Below, one piece after another: positions 36,518 through 44,467 of a DNA stretch of 51,547 nucleotides. This stretch comes from Synergistaceae bacterium (GTDB lineage Bacteria; Synergistota; Synergistia; Synergistales; Aminobacteriaceae). The position numbers and the translations under genes were made by a program. Each line of letters starts with the position of its first letter. Positions within the stretch are counted from its first letter, which is position 1. The notes below the pieces were generated by a model. It did not search any database. It saw only the letters and a program-made list of their open reading frames with translations, and was not told the origin of the DNA. Location: positions 1 to 51,547 of the forward strand of contig JAFSJJ010000018.1 of assembly GCA_017439345.1 (NCBI GenBank). Direction: 5' to 3'.

Positions 36518-37210
36518 ATGAAATCTCTTCACATTGCGTTAATTGCTTTGATATTTATAGCTCCTGAAGTTTTCGGGAACACTGATAATGATTCATTATT
36601 TAATTTGTGCCAGAGTCCTGACGCTTCACCTGAAATGATTCAAGTTATCTTGAGTTCAAGTGCCGATGTCAACGCAAGAGACTCATCTTTCTTTGGTCAG
36701 ACCCCTTTGATGTTCGCAGTTTCGAACGTCAAACGCCCTGAGTTCATTAACGCCCTTATCAAAGCCGGAGCAGACATTAACGCCCGCGATGATAAACTCA
36801 TGACACCTTTAATGCACGCCGCGTTCAATAATCAGAATCCCGAAATAGTGAAAGCACTCTTAACCGCCGGAGCCTTAGTCAATGACAAAGACGAAACGGG
36901 AAGGACTGCGCTGACATTCAGCGTTATGGGTACGGGACTTCTTGAACCTGATATTTTGACAGCGTTAATCAATGCAAGTGCTGACGTAAATATTTCTGAC
37001 GACTTCGGAACGACTATCTTAATGGAAGCCGCCAGGACGATGACAGTTTACGAGTCATATGACGAGAGAATAATAAATCCTGAAATCTTCAAAATATTAC
37101 TAAAAGCAGGTGCTAATATCGACTCTAAGACTCGAACGGGGCTTACGGTGTTTGACTTCGCGGACAACGACAATGTCAGGAAAGCTCTTTATGACGCAAT
37201 GTTTCAGTAA
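36518..37210 (+). CDS. exported ankyrin-repeat protein (larger copy)
   Basis: 230 aa. Signal peptide (LHIALIALIFIAPEVFG/NTD), then about five ankyrin repeats, e.g. QTPLMFAVSNVKRPEFINAL, ALIKAGADINARDDKLMTPL, ALLTAGALVNDKDETGRTAL and KILLKAGANIDSKTRTGLTV. Ankyrin repeats make protein-binding surfaces; a periplasmic location is predicted. It lies between dctQ and dctM with a weak ribosome-binding region. The partner is unknown. Confidence 0.88.
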   Translation: MKSLHIALIALIFIAPEVFGNTDNDSLFNLCQSPDASPEMIQVILSSSADVNARDSSFFGQTPLMFAVSNVKRPEFINALIKAGADINARDDKLMTPLMHAAFNNQNPEIVKALLTAGALVNDKDETGRTALTFSVMGTGLLEPDILTALINASADVNISDDFGTTILMEAARTMTVYESYDERIINPEIFKILLKAGANIDSKTRTGLTVFDFADNDNVRKALYDAMFQ

Positions 37211-37243
37211 AAAATATTTTTTACAAGGAGGATTTTATTACTC

Positions 37244-37699
37244 ATGAAAAAGTTTTATATCTCGTTATTTATTATTCTTGTTACAGCTTCATGTGCGTTT
37301 GCAAGTCCTACAAGCGATTTATTCAAAGCAGTTAAAGATGAGAATTCAACGCCTGAGAACGTCATAACACCTATAAGGCAGGGAGCAGAACTCAATCACA
37401 GGGATAACAACGGCTGGACTCCGCTGGACTGGGCAGCAATGAATCCCAATCCCGATATTATTTATACGTTTCTCAAAGAAGGCGACGAGGAAGTAAGAAT
37501 TAACATGCGCGATGAGTTCGGCAATACGGCTCTCATGAAGGCTGCTTACTATAATTACACGAATCCTGAAGTTACTAGAATATTAATCGACTTCGGGGCG
37601 CGGACTGACATTAAGAACGACAAGGGACAAACAGCTCTTGACTTCGCCAGGACTGAAGAGATCGCGGAGATTATCAGGGCTGCAATGGAAAATAATTAA
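37244..37699 (+). CDS. exported ankyrin-repeat protein (smaller copy)
   Basis: 151 aa. Signal peptide (KKFYISLFIILVTASCAFA/SPT), then about three ankyrin repeats: VITPIRQGAELNHRDNNGWT, MRDEFGNTALMKAAYYNYTN and LIDFGARTDIKNDKGQTALD. It is a relative of the preceding gene, probably by duplication followed by divergence. AAGGAGG precedes the start. It ends 45 bases before dctM, so both ankyrin genes are inside the TRAP transcription unit. Confidence 0.88.
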   Translation: MKKFYISLFIILVTASCAFASPTSDLFKAVKDENSTPENVITPIRQGAELNHRDNNGWTPLDWAAMNPNPDIIYTFLKEGDEEVRINMRDEFGNTALMKAAYYNYTNPEVTRILIDFGARTDIKNDKGQTALDFARTEEIAEIIRAAMENN

Positions 37700-37744
37700 T
37701 TACAATTTTTAATCTTAATCAAGAAAGACAAGGTGAAACAATTT

Positions 37745-39046
37745 ATGAGTCCTGAAGATATTGCAACACTAGTTTTACTCGGTTCATTTTTCGCAATGAT
37801 TTTATTACGCTTCCCTATTGCCTACGCCGTAGGACTCTCGACTGTATTTTGCTTAATCTCTCAGGGGCAGGCACTCGTTACGTTCCCCCAGCAGATGGTT
37901 AAAGGCATTTGGTCATTCTCGTTGATGGCAGTTCCGTTCTTTATCACGATGGGCGTATTAATGGGTACAGGAGGTATTTCTGACAAACTAATTGCTTTGG
38001 CTAACTCCCTAGTCGGCTGGATGAGGGGAGGACTTGCAATGGTCAATATAGTTGCTTCGTATTTCTTCGGAGGCATTTCCGGTTCAGCTTCGGCGGATAC
38101 GGCTTCTCTAGGCTCTATATTAATTCCCATGATGGTAGATCAGGGCTATGATGCGGACTTCTCGACGGCTGTAACTATAACTTCATCATGTGAAGGCTTG
38201 CTCGTTCCTCCGAGTCATAACATGGTAATTTACGCAACTACAGCAAGCGGAATTTCAGTCGGAGCTTTATTCATGGCAGGTTACATTCCCGGAGCACTCC
38301 TTGCTATTTCGTTAATGGTAGGTTCTTATATTATCTCAGTGAAGAGAAATTATCCAAAGGGAGCACCGTTCAGCTTATCGTTCTTCCTGAAGGAATTAGC
38401 TAAATCATTCTGGGCATTGGCAGCTGTCTTAATAGTCGTTGTCGGAGTCGTCGGCGGTGTGTTCACTGCAACAGAGTCAGCGGCTATAGCGGTCGTTTAC
38501 TCGTTGTTTGTCTCAGTGTTCATTTATCGCGGCTTGAACTGGAAGGGTGTATGGAAGGCTCTTGATACGTGTATAGAGACTCTTGCTATCGTGTTGATAT
38601 TAATTGCTACGTCTGCTGCGTTCGGTTACTGCTTGACGACTTTGCATGTTCCCCTTAAGGCTGCAAATTTGATTAAGAGCGTCTCGGACAATCCGATTAT
38701 TATTGCCTTAATGCTGAATCTTATATTATTAGTTTTAGGCTGCATTATGGATATGGCACCGATTATCTTGATAGCCACGCCGATATTATTACCCGTTGCC
38801 CAGTCAATAGGAATCAGCGCGATTCAGTTCGGAGTTATGGTAATTCTTAACTGCGGAATAGGACTCTTAACGCCTCCTGTAGGTTCAGTTTTGTTTATAG
38901 GGTCTGCTGTTGCGAAATTACCGATGGAGAAGGTTGTTAAAGCTACACTGCCGTTCTATCTTTGCATGTTGATAACGCTTTTATTATTGACGTTCATACC
39001 GGCAATTAGCTTATGGCTTCCGATGTACTTCGGGTACAGCGTATAA
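37745..39046 (+). CDS. dctM: TRAP transporter large permease (DctM family)
   Basis: 433 aa from ATG 37745, preferred to GTG 37733 because AAGGTG then serves as the ribosome-binding site. About 12 membrane helices. DctM hallmarks: LLRFPIAYAVGLSTVFCLIS, AVPFFITMGVLMGTGGISDK, FFGGISGSASADTASLGSIL, SSCEGLLVPPSHNMVIYA and a final NCGIGLLTPPVGSVLFIGSA. It carries sodium-driven uptake of the solute delivered by DctP. A strong terminator follows. Confidence 0.93.
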   Translation: MSPEDIATLVLLGSFFAMILLRFPIAYAVGLSTVFCLISQGQALVTFPQQMVKGIWSFSLMAVPFFITMGVLMGTGGISDKLIALANSLVGWMRGGLAMVNIVASYFFGGISGSASADTASLGSILIPMMVDQGYDADFSTAVTITSSCEGLLVPPSHNMVIYATTASGISVGALFMAGYIPGALLAISLMVGSYIISVKRNYPKGAPFSLSFFLKELAKSFWALAAVLIVVVGVVGGVFTATESAAIAVVYSLFVSVFIYRGLNWKGVWKALDTCIETLAIVLILIATSAAFGYCLTTLHVPLKAANLIKSVSDNPIIIALMLNLILLVLGCIMDMAPIILIATPILLPVAQSIGISAIQFGVMVILNCGIGLLTPPVGSVLFIGSAVAKLPMEKVVKATLPFYLCMLITLLLLTFIPAISLWLPMYFGYSV

Positions 39047-39060
39047 AGAAAATATTTTCG

Positions 39061-39101
39061 TCCCTCTTGAGTGAGTCATTGCTCAGGAGGGAATTTTTTT
39101 T
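39061..39101 (+). terminator. intrinsic terminator after dctM
   Basis: TCCCTCTTGAG and CTCAGGAGGGA form a long stem with one G-U pair, followed by eight T. Confidence 0.88.
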
Positions 39102-39168
39102 GTGTAATTACTCTGCACCGTCTGAGCTTCTGAGTCAAAATTTGCTTCGTTCAAAATGATTTTACCCA

Positions 39169-39203
39169 TAAAAAAGAGAGACCCTGAAGAGTCAGAATCT
39201 CTC
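39169..39203 (-). terminator. intrinsic terminator after the chemoreceptor gene
   Basis: On the minus strand GAGAGATTCTGA pairs with TCAGGGTCTCTC (two G-U pairs) around a CTCT loop, followed by TTTTTT. It sits 27 bases past the chemoreceptor stop. Confidence 0.85.
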
Positions 39204-39229
39204 AATGAATTTACGTGTTTAACGCGTGA

Positions 39230-41389
39230 TTATTTCTTCTTTGCAGGGAGTGCCTTGCGTGCCTGTCCTGATGATTTCTTTGCAGGTGCTCCCTGATCCT
39301 CGATCTTGAACTGTGAAAGCGATTCCGTGATGCTCTCAACGAGTCCGGTCTGGTCAACTGCGCCCTGAGCTGCTCTCTCTGCGATTAATGCGGTCTCGTC
39401 CATGTCGTTCTTGATGCTCTCTAAGTGTTCAAGAATTTCTGTAGTAGCTTTAGTTACGTTGTCAATACCTGCTGCTATCTCACGGCTTGAGGCTGCCTGC
39501 TCCTGAGCGACTGCTGCGATGTTCTGGATTCTGTCGTTAGCCTTGTCGATCTGGCCGATTGCTTCTCCGAGCGAGTCCTGAGCGTGGTTAGCTTTCTCCG
39601 TTGTCTCATCGAGTAAGACTGCTGTCTCATCGCTTGATGTCTTTGTCTCGCGTACACTTATCTGAAGTGACTCGATTAAGCCTCTGACGTTCTCTGCTGC
39701 TCTGCTTGAGTCTTCTGCAAGTTTACGGACTGATTCTGCGACGACTGCAAAGCCTCTGCCTGCCTCACCTGCTCTTGCGGCCTCGATTGCTGCGTTGAGT
39801 GCTAATAAGTTCGTCTGGTCAGCGATTGATGTAATTTCACCGATGAATTCGCTTATCTTGTTAGAGTTCTCGACGAGTTCCTGAAGTTTGATTCCGCTCT
39901 CTTTCGTCTTCTTCTGGAGGATTACGATATTTGCAATTGCTTCTTTAACCGTATCTACTGCATTTCCGGTTACTGTCGTCATGTTAGAAATGAACTCTGC
40001 GCAGTCGGTTGCTGCCTGTGCCGATGTCATTGAAGCTGCTGACATTTCCTCTGTGCCTGCGTTGCTTTCCTGTAATGATGATGAGTTGCTCTCCATGAGC
40101 TTGACGACGTTAGAGACGCTTGATCTTACGTTGTTGGCGTAGTCTAAGTTCTTGCCTGCATCTTCCTTCATGCTGCCTGCTTTGTCGTGGCTCTCGATTG
40201 CAAGTCCGCGAATATCACCGATTGCCGTACTCAGTGAGCCGAACATTTCTGATAAAGCATCGCCCAGGTTGCCGAGTTCGTCCCTGCCCTCATAATTGAA
40301 GTCGTTTCTGGTGATTGACATATCGCCGTCACGTGCATTGCCGCAAAGTTCTACGACGCGTCCAAGAGGTTTGGAGATTGATTTTGCGATGTATAACGCT
40401 ATACCTATGCCGATTACGATAGCCGCAGCTGCCAGGCCGATTAAAAGAGTCATAGTGCTGCCGAGTGACTCATATGCATTCTTTGACAAATCTACGATCC
40501 TCTGTGTTCCTGCGTCAGTTATCTTGTTTGCGATATTTACGAGATTGAGACCGTCTGCAAGTAATGCTGCGAACGCCGGTTCAGTCTGGGTGAACGAGTT
40601 CAACACGTCATTAAATCCGTTCTTGAGGGTCGTGAATGTGCCTCTGCCTGCTGTCATGAGGTCGCGGATCTCTTTGAAGCGTGAACCCTCATAGAATCTG
40701 TTATACATGTTTTCGCCGTTGACGAGCTGCTGAACTATATCATTCATCATCTTTGCGTCTCTGTCATTGAGAGCGATTGCATAATTTCTCGCTGTAACAG
40801 CAAATGCAGTTGTGAGGGACTCGGCAAGCCTGATTCTGTTAATATCCGTCTCGAAATCGTTGCCTTCAAGATTTTTCTTGAGATTGTCAAGTGTAATCTG
40901 GTACTGCATATCTACGACGCTGGTTAAAAGCTCTATCATCTTGTCGATTTCTTTATTAAGAGTCGCTGAAACGGTGCGCTTTGTCCTTATCATCTGGAAG
41001 GCTTTATTCATCGTTGACTCTGTGTTGCGGATAATATTTTCCATCTCGGCAAGATTTGAAAGGCTCGTAAGTGAAGGATCCTGAGCGTACATTTGTTTGC
41101 CTCTCTCAAGTATCGAACGCAGTGACGTGAAATAACCGAGTAATTTGTCAATGTCCTCATCGCTCTCTGAGAATTTGAGATCTCTTACTCCTGCCCTGAT
41201 AAAACTTATCTGGTTAGTGAGTTCTACAGCAAGTTTAACTGTAGTATCAACGACTTTCTGCAAATACTGAACATCAGATTGAACCGCTGAGATGCTTGTC
41301 CATGAGAAGAAGACTGCGACTCCGAAAAGTGCAAGGACTATACCGAAGCCTATTGTTAATTTTCCCGTAATCTTGAAATTGTTTAACAT
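39230..41389 (-). CDS. methyl-accepting chemotaxis protein
   Basis: 719 aa. TM1 at residues ~11-32 ([20 protein letters not shown]), a ~280-residue helical periplasmic sensor of the four-helix type, TM2 ([20 protein letters not shown]), a HAMP domain ([20 protein letters not shown]), then the signalling rod with the hairpin tip [20 protein letters not shown] and [16 protein letters not shown]. The tail ends [18 protein letters not shown] with no CheR/CheB-tethering pentapeptide. It would tune CheA activity to a ligand; no other chemotaxis or flagellar gene is in the window. AGGAGAG precedes the start. Confidence 0.95.
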   Translation of the reverse strand: MLNNFKITGKLTIGFGIVLALFGVAVFFSWTSISAVQSDVQYLQKVVDTTVKLAVELTNQISFIRAGVRDLKFSESDEDIDKLLGYFTSLRSILERGKQMYAQDPSLTSLSNLAEMENIIRNTESTMNKAFQMIRTKRTVSATLNKEIDKMIELLTSVVDMQYQITLDNLKKNLEGNDFETDINRIRLAESLTTAFAVTARNYAIALNDRDAKMMNDIVQQLVNGENMYNRFYEGSRFKEIRDLMTAGRGTFTTLKNGFNDVLNSFTQTEPAFAALLADGLNLVNIANKITDAGTQRIVDLSKNAYESLGSTMTLLIGLAAAAIVIGIGIALYIAKSISKPLGRVVELCGNARDGDMSITRNDFNYEGRDELGNLGDALSEMFGSLSTAIGDIRGLAIESHDKAGSMKEDAGKNLDYANNVRSSVSNVVKLMESNSSSLQESNAGTEEMSAASMTSAQAATDCAEFISNMTTVTGNAVDTVKEAIANIVILQKKTKESGIKLQELVENSNKISEFIGEITSIADQTNLLALNAAIEAARAGEAGRGFAVVAESVRKLAEDSSRAAENVRGLIESLQISVRETKTSSDETAVLLDETTEKANHAQDSLGEAIGQIDKANDRIQNIAAVAQEQAASSREIAAGIDNVTKATTEILEHLESIKNDMDETALIAERAAQGAVDQTGLVESITESLSQFKIEDQGAPAKKSSGQARKALPAKKK

Positions 41390-41462
41390 GTTAATAAAAT
41401 CTCTCCTGTTTTAATAAAAATTTTGTGAAATACCAGAACGCTACAACGATGCTTTTACAGCT

Positions 41463-42065
41463 TTAAACTTCAGGAGCAATCCCCTCCTTCGCCATAAGCC
41501 ACGAAAGAGCCGCAAAAGTCTTCGAGTCCCGTATTTTGCCTTCACGAATCATGGCCGGTATATCTTTATAAGCAATCTCGACAACCGAAACATTTTCATC
41601 GTCATCTTGAGGCAGTGCTGATTCTTCGAGATCCCATGCAGCAAATAAAGTGAATAACTCCGTGCAGAATCCCGGCGAGGCGTAAAATTCTCCGATTCTG
41701 TGAAGAGTCTTTGCTTTGACGTTCAACTCTTCCTGCATTTCGCGTTCTGCTGACTGTGAAGGATCTTCGCCCTGTTCGATTAAGCCCGCACAAATTTCAA
41801 GTGTAGCTTCATGGACTGCATAACGATATTGACGTACGAGCAATACACTTTTTCTGTTTGTGAGTGCAAGCATTCCTACGGCGGGTTTGTGTTCGACTAC
41901 TTCACGTGCTGCAATATGTCCTGAAGGTGTCCTGACTTTGTCGCAGCGCAGATTGAGAATTTTCCCGTCAAAGATTTTATTTTCTTCAACGCAGACTTCT
42001 TCGATTCGTTTAATTTCTTCAGTGCTAAAAATATTTGATTGTGATGAATTTAATTCTTCCGGCAT
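41463..42065 (-). CDS. Nudix hydrolase, ADP-ribose pyrophosphatase-like
   Basis: 200 aa. The Nudix box is intact: GLIEQGEDPSQSAEREMQEE, followed by FYASPGFCTELFTLF, the Pro-Gly-region pattern of ADP-ribose pyrophosphatases. The N-terminal strand pattern (FDGKILNLRCDKVRTPSGHI, REVVEHKPAVGMLAL) also fits that subgroup. It hydrolyses ADP-ribose to AMP and ribose-5-phosphate. A role downstream of the PARG in this window is possible but the genes are 20 kb apart. Confidence 0.88.
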   Translation of the reverse strand: MPEELNSSQSNIFSTEEIKRIEEVCVEENKIFDGKILNLRCDKVRTPSGHIAAREVVEHKPAVGMLALTNRKSVLLVRQYRYAVHEATLEICAGLIEQGEDPSQSAEREMQEELNVKAKTLHRIGEFYASPGFCTELFTLFAAWDLEESALPQDDDENVSVVEIAYKDIPAMIREGKIRDSKTFAALSWLMAKEGIAPEV

Positions 42066-42107
42066 GAAAGCACCTGCCTATAAATATAATTTATTTGAAT
42101 TTCGCTA

Positions 42108-42113
42108 ATTATA
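42108..42113 (-). promoter_or_regulatory. candidate -10 box for the Nudix gene
   Basis: The minus strand reads GTTATAAT about 43 bases upstream of the Nudix start, in the gap after fmt. The -35 is weak. Confidence 0.3.
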
Positions 42114-42148
42114 ACGCATAACTTTAAACTTTACATAATTTGAAGGCA

Positions 42149-43066
42149 TTATAAAATATCACCCTGTTTGAGTCTCATTCCCCTTGACCATTCAAGCCCT
42201 GAAGTTCTCTTTTTGCCCTCGCTTTGGACTTCGATTAACTCAATCGCGAAATCACAGCATGATATAACAGGATTATTGACAAGCTCTAATACTTTACCGG
42301 ACTCGTCATCGTGCAGATCATTTCTCAAGGCGACTCGCCATAACTTGACCCGCTTATTATTTATTAACACGTAAGCACCTCCGGACATGTCAAGAGCTCT
42401 CACTGTGTTAAAGATTTTCTCTGCGCTCATATCATGAAACGACAACGCAAATTCTTCTTTCGAGAGCTTATCCGCGAACGTTGCAAGTGAGTCATCTTGA
42501 GGCTTAAATCTTAACGGTAAAGAATTAAGACTCTTTGCAGCGATCTCACAGCCAAAATCAGATAAAATATTATATAAGTCAGAAGCATTGTGTTCACTCG
42601 CAATATTTATCTCACTCTGAGCTAATATATCTCCTGAGTCCATTGATTTCGCGAGCCTGAAAACTGTAACTCCTGTTTTATCTTTCCCGTCAAGTAACGC
42701 GCGCTGAATCGGAGCTGCTCCCCTGTATTGAGGCAATAGCGAAGGGTGAATGTTCAGGCACATGCAATCAAGAAACGGAGTCTTTATAATCTGCCCGAAG
42801 TCAATCACGAATATAATTTCAGGCGGATTAGCCTCAAGTTCATTGATGAGTTCATGATTCTCCGTGAGCTTCCCTGTTCGTGTAATATTTAGTCCCAGTT
42901 CTGAAGCCTTGAGTTCAACATGAGAAGGGTTATCCTTGTTATTGCGTCCTGAGCGGGTGGGCAGACCTGTTATTATTTTGCTGAACGTTACATCACGCTT
43001 AATTAAACCCTCAAGACAGAGTGCCGCAAATTGTCCCGTTCCCATGAACCAGAAGTTTTTATTCAC
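42149..43066 (-). CDS. fmt: methionyl-tRNA formyltransferase
   Basis: 305 aa. It formylates Met-tRNAi for translation start. FWFMGTGQFAALCLEGLI is the N-terminal strand-loop; the catalytic region LNIHPSLLPQYRGAAPIQRA holds the Asn/His pair with the Asp in FRLAKSMDSGDIL. The C-terminal OB-like domain is present (AFDMSGGAYVL-like segment, VKLWRVALR). It starts two bases after the def stop, the common def-fmt pair. Confidence 0.95.
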   Translation of the reverse strand: MNKNFWFMGTGQFAALCLEGLIKRDVTFSKIITGLPTRSGRNNKDNPSHVELKASELGLNITRTGKLTENHELINELEANPPEIIFVIDFGQIIKTPFLDCMCLNIHPSLLPQYRGAAPIQRALLDGKDKTGVTVFRLAKSMDSGDILAQSEINIASEHNASDLYNILSDFGCEIAAKSLNSLPLRFKPQDDSLATFADKLSKEEFALSFHDMSAEKIFNTVRALDMSGGAYVLINNKRVKLWRVALRNDLHDDESGKVLELVNNPVISCCDFAIELIEVQSEGKKRTSGLEWSRGMRLKQGDIL

Positions 43067-43068
43067 GT

Positions 43069-43602
43069 TTAGAAGTGTCCTCCTGTATGTTTGGCAGCTT
43101 TTTTCCTGATAGCGTTTCTCTTGAGATTAGAGAGATAATCAATAAAGAGTTTGCCTTCAAGGTGATCCATCTCATGCAAGAATGCCCGCGCAGTGTAGCC
43201 TTCGCCCTCGATTGTGTGAGTGTCGCCGTGTTCGTCTTGAGTCTCTATTTTGACCCATTCAGGCCGAGTTACGTTAGCATATATTCCCGGAAAACTTAAG
43301 CAGCCCTCTTCGCCCTCTTGAATGCCCCGCTTCTCGATTATCTTTGGATTGATTAACACGTAGCTCTTGTTATCGTATTCGACTACAGCAATTTTCTTGA
43401 GTACACCTACTTGAGGTGCAGCGAGTCCGACTCCGTCATGAGCCCTCATAGCGGAGTAAAGATCTTGTATGAACTTTGCGAGTTCGTCATCGAATTTGTC
43501 TACTGGTTCAGATTTTTTCTTTAAGACCGGAGCAGGATAATGCAATATTTCGAGTCCTGAGTCAATTAATGTTTTGTTGTCTTGATTATTATTATCAGTC
43601 AA
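43069..43602 (-). CDS. def: peptide deformylase
   Basis: 177 aa. All three metal/catalytic motifs are present: GVGLAAPQVG (~residue 57), EEGCLSFPGIY (~97; Cys ligand) and HEMDHLEGKLFIDYL (~139; two His ligands and the catalytic Glu). It removes the N-formyl group from nascent proteins. An AGGGAGAG site precedes the start. It heads the def-fmt operon. Confidence 0.96.
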   Translation of the reverse strand: MTDNNNQDNKTLIDSGLEILHYPAPVLKKKSEPVDKFDDELAKFIQDLYSAMRAHDGVGLAAPQVGVLKKIAVVEYDNKSYVLINPKIIEKRGIQEGEEGCLSFPGIYANVTRPEWVKIETQDEHGDTHTIEGEGYTARAFLHEMDHLEGKLFIDYLSNLKRNAIRKKAAKHTGGHF

Positions 43603-43844
43603 AATTATTCACTCTCCCTGAAAATATTTATCACGAATGAATATTATTTTGTTGTGATAGAACTTAAGGCGTAAATCGAAGTGAGCATTATAGAGTCAAC
43701 GTTCACAAAATAGATTACACATTGCAGTAAACTCTCTCATTTCATACATCATTACAAAACTTAATGCAAGGCTATAGAGTCATGATTCAACGTTCAGGCA
43801 GATATATAAATTCGTAACGAATAGTCAAATAGTCAAAATTTCTG

Positions 43845-43861
43845 ATTGATTATACTTGACC
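43845..43861. promoter_or_regulatory. CtsR operator
   Basis: ATTGATT-ATA-CTTGACC, i.e. on the minus strand GGTCAAG-TAT-AATCAAT, fits the CtsR box (two RGTCAAA heptamers with a three-base spacer) with a few mismatches. It covers the -35 hexamer and part of the spacer of the ctsR promoter, where binding would block RNA polymerase. A second pair of AGTCAAA heptamers stands just upstream (43823-43837) but with a one-base spacer. Confidence 0.7.
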
Positions 43862-43874
43862 TAGTAAATATAAT
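43846..43874 (+). promoter_or_regulatory. promoter of ctsR-clpC-azlCD
   Basis: TTGATT (43846-43851), a 17-base spacer, and a perfect TATAAT (43869-43874), giving a leader of about 60 bases. Confidence 0.75.
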
Positions 43875-43942
43875 TCTCTCTTGTTCGGGAAAATTACACT
43901 TGCAATATTTATAAACTTTATATAAGGGAGACCGATTATCTT

Positions 43943-44434
43943 ATGCAGAATTTATCACATGATATAGAAATGCACATACTCGAACTAATGGGAGCAGATG
44001 ACGAGGCTTTCATTGAACTTCGACGCAAGGAACTAGCAGAAGCATTCGGGTGCGTGCCAAGTCAGATTAATTACGTGTTACGCAGCAGATTTTCACCGGA
44101 ACACGGCTACTTAATCGAAAGCAGAAGGGGAGGCAAAGGCTATATAAGAATAATAAGAATTAATTACGAGACTCCCGAAGAGAAAATTGATCACATTGAA
44201 GATATAATAGGCAACTCAATTTCGATTCGAGAAGCTCAAAGGGTACTCGAAATGCTGCAGTCTAAAGAGTTAATCACAGCGCGCGAAAGATTATTAATCG
44301 AGATTGCTTTGCGTGAAGTCAATGATAAGGGCAGCAAAACTTTTGAACTGAATAAAGAAGCTCAAGGGAAAATGCAGGCTGACATGATGAAAAGATTACT
44401 AAGCGGCCTGATGCGTGCAGGAGAAACACGATAA
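43943..44434 (+). CDS. ctsR: CtsR heat-shock repressor
   Basis: 163 aa, usual length. The winged helix-turn-helix is clear: RRKELAEAFGCVPSQINYVL, then the wing GYLIESRRGGKGYIRIIRIN (residues ~55-74), and the C-terminal dimer and McsB-interaction helices (SIREAQRVLEMLQSKELITA). It represses its own operon and other Clp genes, and is released by heat. Odd point: the wing loop is RRGGKGY rather than the usual all-glycine RGGGGY. No mcsA or mcsB follows, although they normally lie between ctsR and clpC. AAGGGAG precedes the start. Confidence 0.93.
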   Translation: MQNLSHDIEMHILELMGADDEAFIELRRKELAEAFGCVPSQINYVLRSRFSPEHGYLIESRRGGKGYIRIIRINYETPEEKIDHIEDIIGNSISIREAQRVLEMLQSKELITARERLLIEIALREVNDKGSKTFELNKEAQGKMQADMMKRLLSGLMRAGETR

Positions 44435-44467
44435 TAATAGAAATCACGAAGGAGAGAAAAATTTTTT

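Larger units (their letters stand above)
43603..43942. other. 340-bp divergent intergenic region between def and ctsR
   Basis: No gene or RNA fold was found in most of it. It holds the def ribosome-binding site at its left end, an imperfect direct repeat (TATAGAGTCAACGTTCA at 43689-43705, and the same with five inserted bases at 43773-43796), a short tandem AGTCAAATAGTCAAA at 43823-43837, and the ctsR promoter and operator at the right end. Confidence 0.6.

Noticed and set aside
36518-37699. Ankyrin genes as secreted eukaryote-targeting effectors
   Set aside because: They carry ordinary Sec signal peptides and sit in a transporter operon, and no secretion system is nearby, so a periplasmic role is simpler.
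40296-40694. 132-codon plus-strand frame opposite the chemoreceptor
   Set aside because: Antisense shadow of TM2 and HAMP; no ribosome-binding site and no recognisable protein.
43823-43837. AGTCAAATAGTCAAA as the main CtsR box
   Set aside because: The heptamers are only one base apart instead of three; the site at 43845-43861 has the right spacing and overlaps the promoter.
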